This document shows, one piece after another, positions 57,380 through 64,000 of a stretch of 64,000 nucleotides of DNA. The translations under genes were made by a program, and so were the position numbers. The notes below the pieces were generated by a model. That model was not told the origin of the DNA. It saw only the letters and a list, made by a program, of their open reading frames with translations, and made no database searches. The DNA comes from Subtercola boreus (GTDB lineage: Bacteria; Actinomycetota; Actinomycetes; Actinomycetales; Microbacteriaceae). The stretch's first letter is position 1, and the number at the start of each line of letters is the position of its first letter. The stretch is taken from contig NZ_VFOO01000001.1 in the NCBI RefSeq assembly GCF_006716115.1, positions 1,984,001 through 2,048,000 on the forward strand. The letters are read 5' to 3'.

Positions 57380-58722
57380 GCCTCCGTGCCCGGCGTGGCC
57401 GGGGCGGAGGTTGCCGCGACGGGGGCCGACGGGGCAGCGGGCCCGTCAGCCAGCTCGGGTGTGGCCGCGACGAGGGCGAGCACGGCGGCCTCGAACGCGT
57501 CGGTCGCCGCCGCGACATCCGCCGCCAGCACGTGCTCGTCGGGGTGGTGGCTCACGCCGCCGCGGCACCGGATGAACAGCATGGCGATGTCGGTGACGTC
57601 GGCGACGGCCATCCCGTCGTGGCCGGCCCGGCTGAGGAGGAGCATCGGCTCGATGTTCCCGGTGCTGGCGATTCCGGCCGCGATGGCGTCCCGCAGCCGC
57701 GGACTGCACGCGACAGCGGGTGCATTGTGCGTCTGCCGCGTCTCAACGGTGAGGCCGCGAGACTCGCAGATCGAGGTCATGTCGGTGCTGATCTGCTGCC
57801 AGACCCGGTCCCGGTCGGCGTCGGACTCGGCCCGCAGATCCAGGCTCAGCTCGACCCGCCCGGGGATGACGTTGACCGCGTTCGGAAAGACGTCGAGGTG
57901 TCCGACGGTGGCGATGAGCCCTGCATCCCGCGCCGTGCGTTCGATGAGCATGACGATCTCCGCCGCTCCGGCGAGCGCATCGTGCCGGCGGTCGAACGGT
58001 GTGCCGGAGTGACCGGCGTGGCCGTTCACGGTGATGGCGAAGCGGCGGGCACCGGCGATCGAGGAGACGATGCCGAGAGCATGGCCGGCCTCCTCGAGGT
58101 AGGGGCCCTGCTCGATGTGCGCCTCGAGGTAGCCGACGAGCTCGCGCGGCTGACGGGCCGCCGCTCCGAGGAGGGACGGGTCGAGCCCGAAGGCCGTGTA
58201 GGCATCGCGGAGGGTGACTCCGTGTTCGTCGACCAGGTCGAGCCAGGCGGGATCGCTGGTTCCGGCGAGCGCTCGACTTCCGAGGAGGGCGCGGCCGAAC
58301 CGGGTTCCCTCCTCGTCTCCGAACGCCACGACTTCGAGTGCGAACGGGAGGTCGATGCCGCTGGCATGGATGCGGTCCACCGCCGCGATGGCGATGAGCA
58401 CGCCGAGGATTCCGTCGTACCGTCCGGCGGAGGGAACCGTGTCGAGGTGGGAGCCGAGCAGCAGCGCCGGCAGGCCCGGAGTGCGTCCTTCGAGGCGACC
58501 GCACTGGTTGCCCGCGGCATCCTGCCACGTGCGCATGCCGGCTTCGATCATCCACTCTGCGGCGAGCGCGTTGACGGCGCGGTGCTCCTCGGTGAGGTAG
58601 ACGCGGCTGATCAGGCCGCCCGGCAGGGTGCTGTAGGTGGCGAGCTCGTCGCAGCGCGCGAGGAGGGAGAGCGCGCCGGTGCGGTCGAGGGTCGCGGGAC
58701 CGCCGCCGGAGGATGCTGTCAC
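57376..58722 (-). CDS. allC: Allantoate amidohydrolase (M20 family)
   Basis: A 448-residue di-zinc M20 hydrolase of the hydantoinase/carbamoylase group. Metal ligands are in LGSHLDTVPSAGRYDG (H, D), FGDEEGTRFG (E, E), AHIEQGPYLE (H) and GVSHHPDEH (H). NGHAGHSGTPF is the dimerisation/substrate region. Its position between pucG and an RpiR regulator supports allantoate as the substrate, giving ureidoglycine, CO2 and ammonia; a carbamoyl-amino-acid substrate cannot be excluded from sequence. The GTG overlaps the pucG stop. A short Ala/Pro tail ends the protein. Confidence 0.88.
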   Translation of the reverse strand: MTASSGGGPATLDRTGALSLLARCDELATYSTLPGGLISRVYLTEEHRAVNALAAEWMIEAGMRTWQDAAGNQCGRLEGRTPGLPALLLGSHLDTVPSAGRYDGILGVLIAIAAVDRIHASGIDLPFALEVVAFGDEEGTRFGRALLGSRALAGTSDPAWLDLVDEHGVTLRDAYTAFGLDPSLLGAAARQPRELVGYLEAHIEQGPYLEEAGHALGIVSSIAGARRFAITVNGHAGHSGTPFDRRHDALAGAAEIVMLIERTARDAGLIATVGHLDVFPNAVNVIPGRVELSLDLRAESDADRDRVWQQISTDMTSICESRGLTVETRQTHNAPAVACSPRLRDAIAAGIASTGNIEPMLLLSRAGHDGMAVADVTDIAMLFIRCRGGVSHHPDEHVLAADVAAATDAFEAAVLALVAATPELADGPAAPSAPVAATSAPATPGTEA

Positions 58723-60020
58723 AGGCCGGCCCGCTCGAGGTCGGCCAGCTCCGCCTCGCGCACGTCGGCGCCCGCAGCCTCACCGGCATTCGCGCCCGCA
58801 GCCTCGTCGGCGTAGAAGTCGTAGGCTGCGCCCACTCCGCCACCGGCCGTCACGGATGCGCCCGCCCGCCGCAGCACCTGTTCGAACGCGGCGAGGGTGG
58901 TGAGCACCGTGTCTTTCCGCGCGTTGTACCCCATGGTTCCGATGCGCCAGACCTTCCCATGCAGCGGGCCGAAGGAGGTGCCGATCTCGATGCCGAAGTC
59001 GTCGAGCAGCTCGCCGCGCACCGCGTCTCCGGAGACCGCGTCCGGGATGTACACCGCCGTCACGTTGTTCATCTTGTGCGACACGTCGCCGAAGATCTCG
59101 AGCCCGAGGCCCCTGAGGCCTTCGAGCATGGCTCCCCCGTGCATCCGGTGACGTTCCACCGCGTTGTCGATGCCCTCGTCGACGAGCAGGCGGGCGCATT
59201 CCCGCGACCCGTAGAGCATCGAGGTGGCCTCGGTGTGGTGGTTCAGCCGCTTGGAACCCCAGTAGTCGAAGATCATGGCCAGATCGAAGTAGTTCGAGCG
59301 GATGGGTGTCGCGCGTACCTCGTCACCGTCCGAACGGATGCCCGCCTCGATGCTCTTGCGTGCATTGATGAGCTCGACGGCGCGGGGCGAGAACGTCGCC
59401 GGGGCCGATCCGCTGGGCCCGGCGAGGCACTTCTGGAGGCCCGCAGTGACCGCGTCGAGACCCCAGGCATCGGTCTCGAAGGTGTTGCCGGCGAGGGAGG
59501 CCGTGACATCCGTGTAGAAGATGACACCGTGTTCGCGGCAGATCGCGCCGAGTTCGTCGAGGGGCTGGGCCATGGTGGTCGAGGTGTCGCCGTGCACGAC
59601 GGCGAGGATCTTCGGTTCCGTCTCGATGACGGCCTGCTCGATCTGCTCGGGCGTGAACACGGTGCCCCACTCGGCCTCCCGCACGTGCACCTCGGCACCC
59701 GAGCGCTCCGCGATCTCGCGGAGGAGATGACCGAACCGCCCGAAGACCGGCACCAGCACGCGGTCACCCGGCTCGATCATGCTGACGAGAGCGGCTTCGA
59801 TGCCGGCGCGGGACGTGCCGTCGATGAGGAGCGTCTGCTCGTTCGCGGTGCGGAAGACCTCGCGGTAGAGCCCCATCGTCTCGGTCATGTACGCGGTCAT
59901 CGCCGGGTCGTACTGGCCGAGGAGCTGGGCGGACATCGCGCGGAGCACCCGCGGGTCGGCGTTGATCGGGCCCGGGCCCATCAGGAGGCGCGACGGGGGG
60001 TTGATGGGCTGGCTGGTGAT
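58719..60020 (-). CDS. pucG: (S)-ureidoglycine-glyoxylate aminotransferase PucG (probable ATC start)
   Basis: A fold-type I PLP aminotransferase that moves nitrogen from ureidoglycine to glyoxylate, making oxalurate and glycine. The PLP lysine is in AGLQKCLAGPSG; NHHTEATSMLY and HRMHGGAMLEGL are typical blocks. The first canonical start, an ATG at 59981, would cut into the conserved N-terminus and has no ribosome-binding site. AAGGAG (60027-60032) stands 6 nt before an ATC at 60020, giving 433 residues that begin (M)TSQPINPPSRLLMGPGP, as family members do. A tail rich in Ala/Gly/Glu follows residue 400. Confidence 0.9.
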   Translation of the reverse strand: MTSQPINPPSRLLMGPGPINADPRVLRAMSAQLLGQYDPAMTAYMTETMGLYREVFRTANEQTLLIDGTSRAGIEAALVSMIEPGDRVLVPVFGRFGHLLREIAERSGAEVHVREAEWGTVFTPEQIEQAVIETEPKILAVVHGDTSTTMAQPLDELGAICREHGVIFYTDVTASLAGNTFETDAWGLDAVTAGLQKCLAGPSGSAPATFSPRAVELINARKSIEAGIRSDGDEVRATPIRSNYFDLAMIFDYWGSKRLNHHTEATSMLYGSRECARLLVDEGIDNAVERHRMHGGAMLEGLRGLGLEIFGDVSHKMNNVTAVYIPDAVSGDAVRGELLDDFGIEIGTSFGPLHGKVWRIGTMGYNARKDTVLTTLAAFEQVLRRAGASVTAGGGVGAAYDFYADEAAGANAGEAAGADVREAELADLERAGL

Positions 60021-60055
60021 GGTGTGCTCCTTGCGCGCTACGGATGTCTCTGAGT

Positions 60056-60096
60056 CAAGTGTTTCAGATCACCAGTATATGCAACAAGTGTTTCAG
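60056..60096 (-). promoter_or_regulatory. pucG promoter with two 12-bp direct repeats
   Basis: On the minus strand CTGAAACACTTG occurs at 60085-60096 and again at 60056-60067, 29 bp apart. A good -10 element TATACT (60074-60079) lies between them. One repeat covers the spacer between -35 and -10 and the other begins at the expected start site (about 60067). This is the geometry of a repressor operator; the RpiR regulator at the end of the operon is the likely ligand-responsive binder. Confidence 0.6.
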
Positions 60097-60121
60097 GCAT
60101 GTTGCGGGAGCGGGCGGCGGC

Positions 60122-61219
60122 TCAGCGAGGAGGCACACCCGCGAAGTCGGCGACCCGGATGCGGGCGTGCACGCCCTTCACGATGTCGACGACCTGGGAG
60201 ATGTTGAAGTCGGTGGCCGCACTGAGGTAGGCGTAGGCGAGGTGCGGCTCCATCCCGTAGCGGGCCCCGAGCAGTGAGATGGCCGCCCGCACGCAGTGCT
60301 GAACCGCCTCGTCGAGATCGAGGCTCATGCCGGTGGGCACGAGGAACTCCCGGGTCTCGGCGAGCGGACCGACCAGAGCGCCGAACTGCCGCAGGGCATC
60401 CGCCTGGCTGAGCAGTTCGAAACGCACGGTGACGCGGAGCGAAGCCTCCATCGCGGTGAGCGCGACCTCGCCGTCGCCCTGCGCGAAGTGCGGGTCACCC
60501 ACGTAGGCCAGGGCACCTGCCACCTGAACCGGCAGGTAGAGCGAGTTGCCCGCGGTCAGCAGATTGATGTCGATGTTGCCGCCGTGGGCGCCGGGCGGCA
60601 CGGAGTGCGGGCGGGTGTCGCCCGAGACGGCAACGCCCATGATGCCGAGGAACGGGGCCAGCGGGAAGCGCACGACGTTCGGGCCTCCCGGGGTGACAGG
60701 CAGAACGCCGACCCGGCGGCCATCCGGATCTTCGTCGACCGACGAGAACACGCTCACGGTTCCGAGGCTCGCCGGGTACTCACCGGGCAGGGCGCCCTTG
60801 CTGTGCCGGTTCGAGATGACGCCGTACGGAACCCGGGGCAGCGCCTCGACGAGCGTCATCTTCAGCAGGTCACCGGGCTTCGCCCCGCGCACCCGGATGG
60901 GGCCGGTGACGACGTGCGGGCCGTCGGCCGCCCGGTCGCGCGGATAGTCCGACGCGGCGATGGCGATCGCGTCGTCGAGGACGTGGTGCCGGTCGACCCC
61001 GTGGCCGGCGAAGTAGCGCAGTGGGTCACGGCCCTGGTCTTCGAGGATGCCCTCGTGGCTGAGCGTGTCGATCGTGACCTCGTCGCCCGACTCGACCTCG
61101 AGCACGGCCTCGTCGGAGGCACACGGCAGACGACCCCAGAGCACATTCCGGCCCGTGGCAGGCAGATAGTGTTGGGAGCGAATCGCGCCGGCGCCCGGCT
61201 GGAGCGGGTCAAAGTGCAT
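60122..61219 (-). CDS. Acetamidase/formamidase family protein
   Basis: A 365-residue FmdA/AmdA protein that hydrolyses short amides such as formamide or acetamide. Family blocks include DVRGAKPGD-type RVRGAKPGDLLKM, GIMGVAV and PPGAHGGNIDINLL, GDPHFAQGDGEVA, and the C-terminal DFNISQVVDIVKGVHARI. Being next to pucG, it might act on a small amide left at the end of purine breakdown, but this is only inferred. Length and motifs are complete. Confidence 0.85.
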   Translation of the reverse strand: MHFDPLQPGAGAIRSQHYLPATGRNVLWGRLPCASDEAVLEVESGDEVTIDTLSHEGILEDQGRDPLRYFAGHGVDRHHVLDDAIAIAASDYPRDRAADGPHVVTGPIRVRGAKPGDLLKMTLVEALPRVPYGVISNRHSKGALPGEYPASLGTVSVFSSVDEDPDGRRVGVLPVTPGGPNVVRFPLAPFLGIMGVAVSGDTRPHSVPPGAHGGNIDINLLTAGNSLYLPVQVAGALAYVGDPHFAQGDGEVALTAMEASLRVTVRFELLSQADALRQFGALVGPLAETREFLVPTGMSLDLDEAVQHCVRAAISLLGARYGMEPHLAYAYLSAATDFNISQVVDIVKGVHARIRVADFAGVPPR

Positions 61220-61287
61220 CTTCTACTGCCTTTCGTCAACCCTTCGAGGTTACTGCCCGAGCAGTGCCGTGCAGACAAGGAACTCCT

Positions 61288-62004
61288 GTGCTCAAACGCC
61301 TCAGCCGCAACATCCCGAACCTGCACCTCGCTCTCATGCTCGCCCTGACCTTCTCGACCGGGGTCGTGGATGCCGTCGGCTACCTGGGCCTCGACCGTGT
61401 CTTCACGGGCAACATGACGGGAAACGTCGTCATCCTCGGCATGGCGCTGGCCGGCGCGGACGGGCTGCCCGTGATCGGGCCGGTGATCGCCCTGCTGAGC
61501 TTCATGCTCGGCGCCGTGATCGCCGGGCGGGTACTGCGACCGATCAAGGAAGGCTGGACGCATCGGAGCACCACGCTCCTGACGGTGGTGGCCGTCATCA
61601 TGGTCGGGCTCGCGATCGCGCTGCTGGTCTACGGCGGCACTCCCCCGCAGCCGCAGGAGTACATCGTGACGACGTTCCTCGCGATCGCGATGGGCATCCA
61701 GGCCGGTACGGCGCGGCACATCGGCGTGAAGGACGTGACGACGGTGGTCGTGACCTCCACCATCACCGGGTTCGCTGCGGACTCGCGGCTGGCTGGTGGG
61801 AAAGGTCAACCGTGGTTCCGGCGGGCGGCGGCGATCATCCTCATCGCCGCCGGCGCGGGGGTCGGCGCGCTGCTGCTCCGCCTCGGGCTCGGCTGGGGCG
61901 TGTCGCTCTCGGCGCTCATCACGGTGATCGTCGCCGTGCTCGGCCACATCGGCGCAAAGCACTCGCGCGTTCCCGACGCCACCGCCGTGAAGACCACGAA
62001 CTAG
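61288..62004 (+). CDS. DUF1275 (YoaK) family membrane protein
   Basis: A 238-residue protein with about six membrane helices and the DUF1275 opening block FSTGVVDAVGYLGL followed by FTGNMTGNVVILG. The family is widespread and its function is unknown; a transporter role is often assumed without proof. GTG 61288 follows AAGGA. It is divergent from the acetamidase gene, with 68 bp between them. Confidence 0.85.
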   Translation: MLKRLSRNIPNLHLALMLALTFSTGVVDAVGYLGLDRVFTGNMTGNVVILGMALAGADGLPVIGPVIALLSFMLGAVIAGRVLRPIKEGWTHRSTTLLTVVAVIMVGLAIALLVYGGTPPQPQEYIVTTFLAIAMGIQAGTARHIGVKDVTTVVVTSTITGFAADSRLAGGKGQPWFRRAAAIILIAAGAGVGALLLRLGLGWGVSLSALITVIVAVLGHIGAKHSRVPDATAVKTTN

Positions 62005-62053
62005 GCGCTTGACACAGCCTTCAGTGACTTCGAGGCAGATGCTACAGTGAGCT

Positions 62054-63493
62054 ATGTTCACTTATTCGTCTGCGCTACGCCCTCTTGCTCGCGGCGCCTC
62101 GCTGGTTGCGGTCCTGGCGCTTCTGGGAGCTGCATCGAGCGCTGCTGCCGCAACAGTCTCGTTCCGTTCGGCACCGCCCCTCTCTCTGGGCGGCACACCA
62201 GGCTCGCTGGTCATCGATGAAACGAGCAACACCGTCTATCTCCGAAATTCGTCGCTCGGAACCTTCAGCGCGATCGACGGCGAGAAACGTGTTGTGTCTG
62301 GCCAGGTCGGGGTCGACAACGCGGCATCTGGTGTGGCCATCGATCCGAGCCGAGGCCTTGCCGTCGTCACGACGCGGAGTGGCCTGGTCGACTTCGTCGA
62401 CATCGGAACGATGACCCTCTCAGGAACCCCGCTGATGCTCGGGGAGGAGCCCGCTGGCGTCGTCATAGACGCTGCGGCAGGTGTCGCATTTGTTGCGACG
62501 GCCAAGAACAACGCTGTATCTGTGATCGACCTCGACACACGGACGGTGTTGGGCACCCCCATCACCGTGGGAGTGAACCCCGGGCCCATGGCGCTCGACT
62601 CCCGGGCCGGAGTCGTGCTCGTTGCGAATCGCGGCGACGCAACTGTCAGTGCTATCGACACCGGGTCCAGAAAAGTTGTCGGAAAACCCGCAACCGTGGG
62701 TGCCCAACCACTCGGTATCGCCATCGACTCCGCACGCGGCCTGGCGTACGTGACAAGCAACGCCGCTGGATCTGTGACGGTCATCCGGGTCGGAGACGTC
62801 GCACCCCTCGCCACCTTCTCGAACGTCGGATCGAACCCGCTCGGTATTGCCATCGATCCGGACACGGGCCGCATCTTCGTCGGGTCATACCTCGATTCGA
62901 CCGTGACGGTCATCGATCCTGACACGAGGAAGCCTGTAGATGTGATCAAGACGGGCCTTCAGCCCATCTCTGTCGCATTCGACTCCCGCCACCACGTTCT
63001 CTACACCACCAATGAAAATGGTGGAACGCTCAGCGTGATCGATGAGATGCTCAGCCCGTCACTGGTCGATGCCGCACTCCCGGGGTGCTCCACCGGCGAG
63101 AGATACAGCTTTCAGCTTGCGGCATCGGGGTACCCGCATCCGCAGTTCAGACTCGGTTCGGGCGAATTGCCCGCCGGCCTGACTCTCTCCCCGGGTGGGC
63201 TGATAGAAGGCCCGTGCGGCAAGGCCGGGGCGAGTGCATTCACGATCGTCGCCGGGAACGGCGCCTCGCCCGATGCGACAGCGGAATTTCAGATTCTGGT
63301 CACGGGCTCCTTCACGACGACTGCCCCGAGCCCAACTGAGGGGACAAAAAGCGTTCTCCCTCCCTCCGCCAACGGCGGCGAACTCGCCCACACCGGAGGC
63401 CACGAGCTGGCACTGAGTCTCGTCGGGATCTTTTTGGGCTGTTTCGGCCTTCTGTGCGTAGTCCTGCGCAGGGCGAAGTCGTTCGGCAAGTGA
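62054..63493 (+). CDS. LAxTG-anchored surface protein with YncE-like beta-propeller
   Basis: A 479-residue secreted protein. A signal peptide (about residues 1-33, ending AASSAAAA) precedes six to seven repeats of about 40 residues of the YncE/Vgb type (e.g. PLGIAIDSARGLAYVT, PLGIAIDPDTGRIFVGS), expected to form a beta-propeller. A putative Ig-like (He_PIG) domain follows (LPAGLTLSPGGLIEGPCG). The end is a sortase signal: LAHTG, a membrane helix and the basic tail RRAKSFGK. LAxTG is the signal recognised by class E sortases of actinobacteria. The ligand is unknown. TACAGT 5 nt before the ATG suggests a leaderless transcript. Base composition is slightly lower in G+C than neighbours. Confidence 0.85.
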   Translation: MFTYSSALRPLARGASLVAVLALLGAASSAAAATVSFRSAPPLSLGGTPGSLVIDETSNTVYLRNSSLGTFSAIDGEKRVVSGQVGVDNAASGVAIDPSRGLAVVTTRSGLVDFVDIGTMTLSGTPLMLGEEPAGVVIDAAAGVAFVATAKNNAVSVIDLDTRTVLGTPITVGVNPGPMALDSRAGVVLVANRGDATVSAIDTGSRKVVGKPATVGAQPLGIAIDSARGLAYVTSNAAGSVTVIRVGDVAPLATFSNVGSNPLGIAIDPDTGRIFVGSYLDSTVTVIDPDTRKPVDVIKTGLQPISVAFDSRHHVLYTTNENGGTLSVIDEMLSPSLVDAALPGCSTGERYSFQLAASGYPHPQFRLGSGELPAGLTLSPGGLIEGPCGKAGASAFTIVAGNGASPDATAEFQILVTGSFTTTAPSPTEGTKSVLPPSANGGELAHTGGHELALSLVGIFLGCFGLLCVVLRRAKSFGK

Positions 63494-63505
63494 CCCCGCA
63501 TACCC

Positions 63506-64000
63506 TCATTGGGTGGCACGAGGGCGGCGGAGCTTCTGGCAGTGCGGGCAGAAGTGCGAGGAACGGTTCATGAAGGCGGCGCGCACGATGAGGTGGCCGC
63601 AACGCGGGCAGGGCTTTCCCTGCTGGCCGTAGGCGTTCAGGCTGTGCGAGAAGTAGCCGGAGGCTCCGTTCACGTTGACATACTGGGCGTCGAAACTGGT
63701 GCCGCCCTCGGCGAGGGCTTTCGTCAGCACCAGCCGCACCTCGGCGAGGAGTCGCCGGGCGACGCGGGGGCCGAGCGACGAGGTCGGCTGCTCGAAGTGC
63801 AGTTTCGCCGCCCAGAGCGCTTCGTCGGCGTAGATGTTGCCGATGCCGCTGACGAGGGTCTGGTCGAGGAGCGCCCGTTTGATCCCGGTGTTCTTCCGAT
63901 TGAGGGCCGCGAAGAACGTGGTCTCGTGGAACGCCGGGTCGAGGGGGTCGCGCGCGATGTGCGCGACCTGGCTGGGGATGAGCGCCGCCCACGCCGGGTC
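63506..64000 (-). CDS. mutM: Formamidopyrimidine-DNA glycosylase, C-terminal part
   Basis: The last 164 residues of a MutM/Fpg protein, cut by the window edge. It excises 8-oxoguanine from DNA. The helix-two-turn-helix domain has [12 protein letters not shown], and the zinc finger is CPRCGH...CPHCQ close to the C-terminus. The catalytic N-terminal proline is outside the window. In related genomes mutM is a close neighbour of smc, so its place here marks the right end of the accessory block. Confidence 0.94.
   Translation of the reverse strand, partial: DPAWAALIPSQVAHIARDPLDPAFHETTFFAALNRKNTGIKRALLDQTLVSGIGNIYADEALWAAKLHFEQPTSSLGPRVARRLLAEVRLVLTKALAEGGTSFDAQYVNVNGASGYFSHSLNAYGQQGKPCPRCGHLIVRAAFMNRSSHFCPHCQKLRRPRATQ

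Noticed and set aside
62009-62048. TTGACA (62009) with TACAGT (62043) as a promoter for the surface protein
   Set aside because: The spacer is 28 bp, too long for a sigma-70-type pair; only the -10 is kept.

Overview
This window is a chromosomal segment of a high-GC actinobacterium, most likely a member of the Microbacteriaceae. The reasons are the G+C-rich sequence with G/C third codon positions, the actinobacterial gene order rpsP-khpA-rimM-trmD-rplS-lepB-rnhB-DUF2469-yraN-yifB-dprA, an F420-type LLM oxidoreductase, a LAxTG-type surface anchor, and an rRNA operon with no spacer tRNAs and actinobacterial-style leader boxes. The genus cannot be fixed from the sequence alone.

Layout. Bases 1-18,900 are core genes, nearly all on the minus strand: a partial metallophosphoesterase, dprA, yifB, yraN, a DUF2469 gene, rnhB, lepB, rplS, a membrane protein, trmD, rimM, khpA, rpsP, ffh, ftsY and smc. 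Four genes in this part lie on the plus strand (map, a YbdK-like carboxylate-amine ligase, a small SHOCT protein) or look like insertions (an LLM oxidoreductase). The core series resumes only at 63,506 with mutM. In related genomes mutM normally sits close to smc, so about 44 kb of accessory genes separates them here.

The accessory block starts with molybdenum cofactor genes (a MoeZ-like E1/rhodanese protein, moaD, moaA, moeA, moaC, mogA, moaE, plus a BKACE gene). Next come the molybdoenzyme xanthine dehydrogenase (FAD subunit, a fused Fe-S/Mo subunit, and the XdhC maturation factor) and a divergent deaminase-like amidohydrolase. A regulator/flavodoxin-reductase pair follows, divergent from a catabolic run of cytosine-deaminase-like amidohydrolase, NitT/TauT-type ABC importer, SDR, creatininase-family hydrolase, FAD oxidase and PNPOx-like protein. 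An unusual MetV-MetF fusion, allantoinase and urate oxidase close this half. A complete rrn operon (16S-23S-5S, minus strand, 46.4-52.1 kb) then splits the purine genes. Beyond it are 5-hydroxyisourate hydrolase, OHCU decarboxylase, a MocA-like cytidylyltransferase, a class A PBP with PASTA domains, the operon pucG-allC-rpiR, an acetamidase/formamidase, a DUF1275 membrane protein and a LAxTG-anchored beta-propeller.

How it works together. Xanthine is oxidised to urate by the molybdoenzyme, whose cofactor is made by the neighbouring moa/moe genes and probably finished by MocA. Urate oxidase, HIU hydrolase and OHCU decarboxylase give allantoin. Allantoinase, an AllC-type amidohydrolase and PucG carry it to ureidoglycine and glyoxylate-linked nitrogen recovery. 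The ABC/amidohydrolase/creatininase/oxidase run between the two halves has no assigned substrate and is the best candidate for an undescribed N-heterocycle pathway. Three genes (moaE, uraD, pucG) have a well-placed Shine-Dalgarno in front of a non-canonical ATC or CTG codon and no good canonical start. The pucG promoter carries a clear pair of 12-bp direct repeats around its -10 element.
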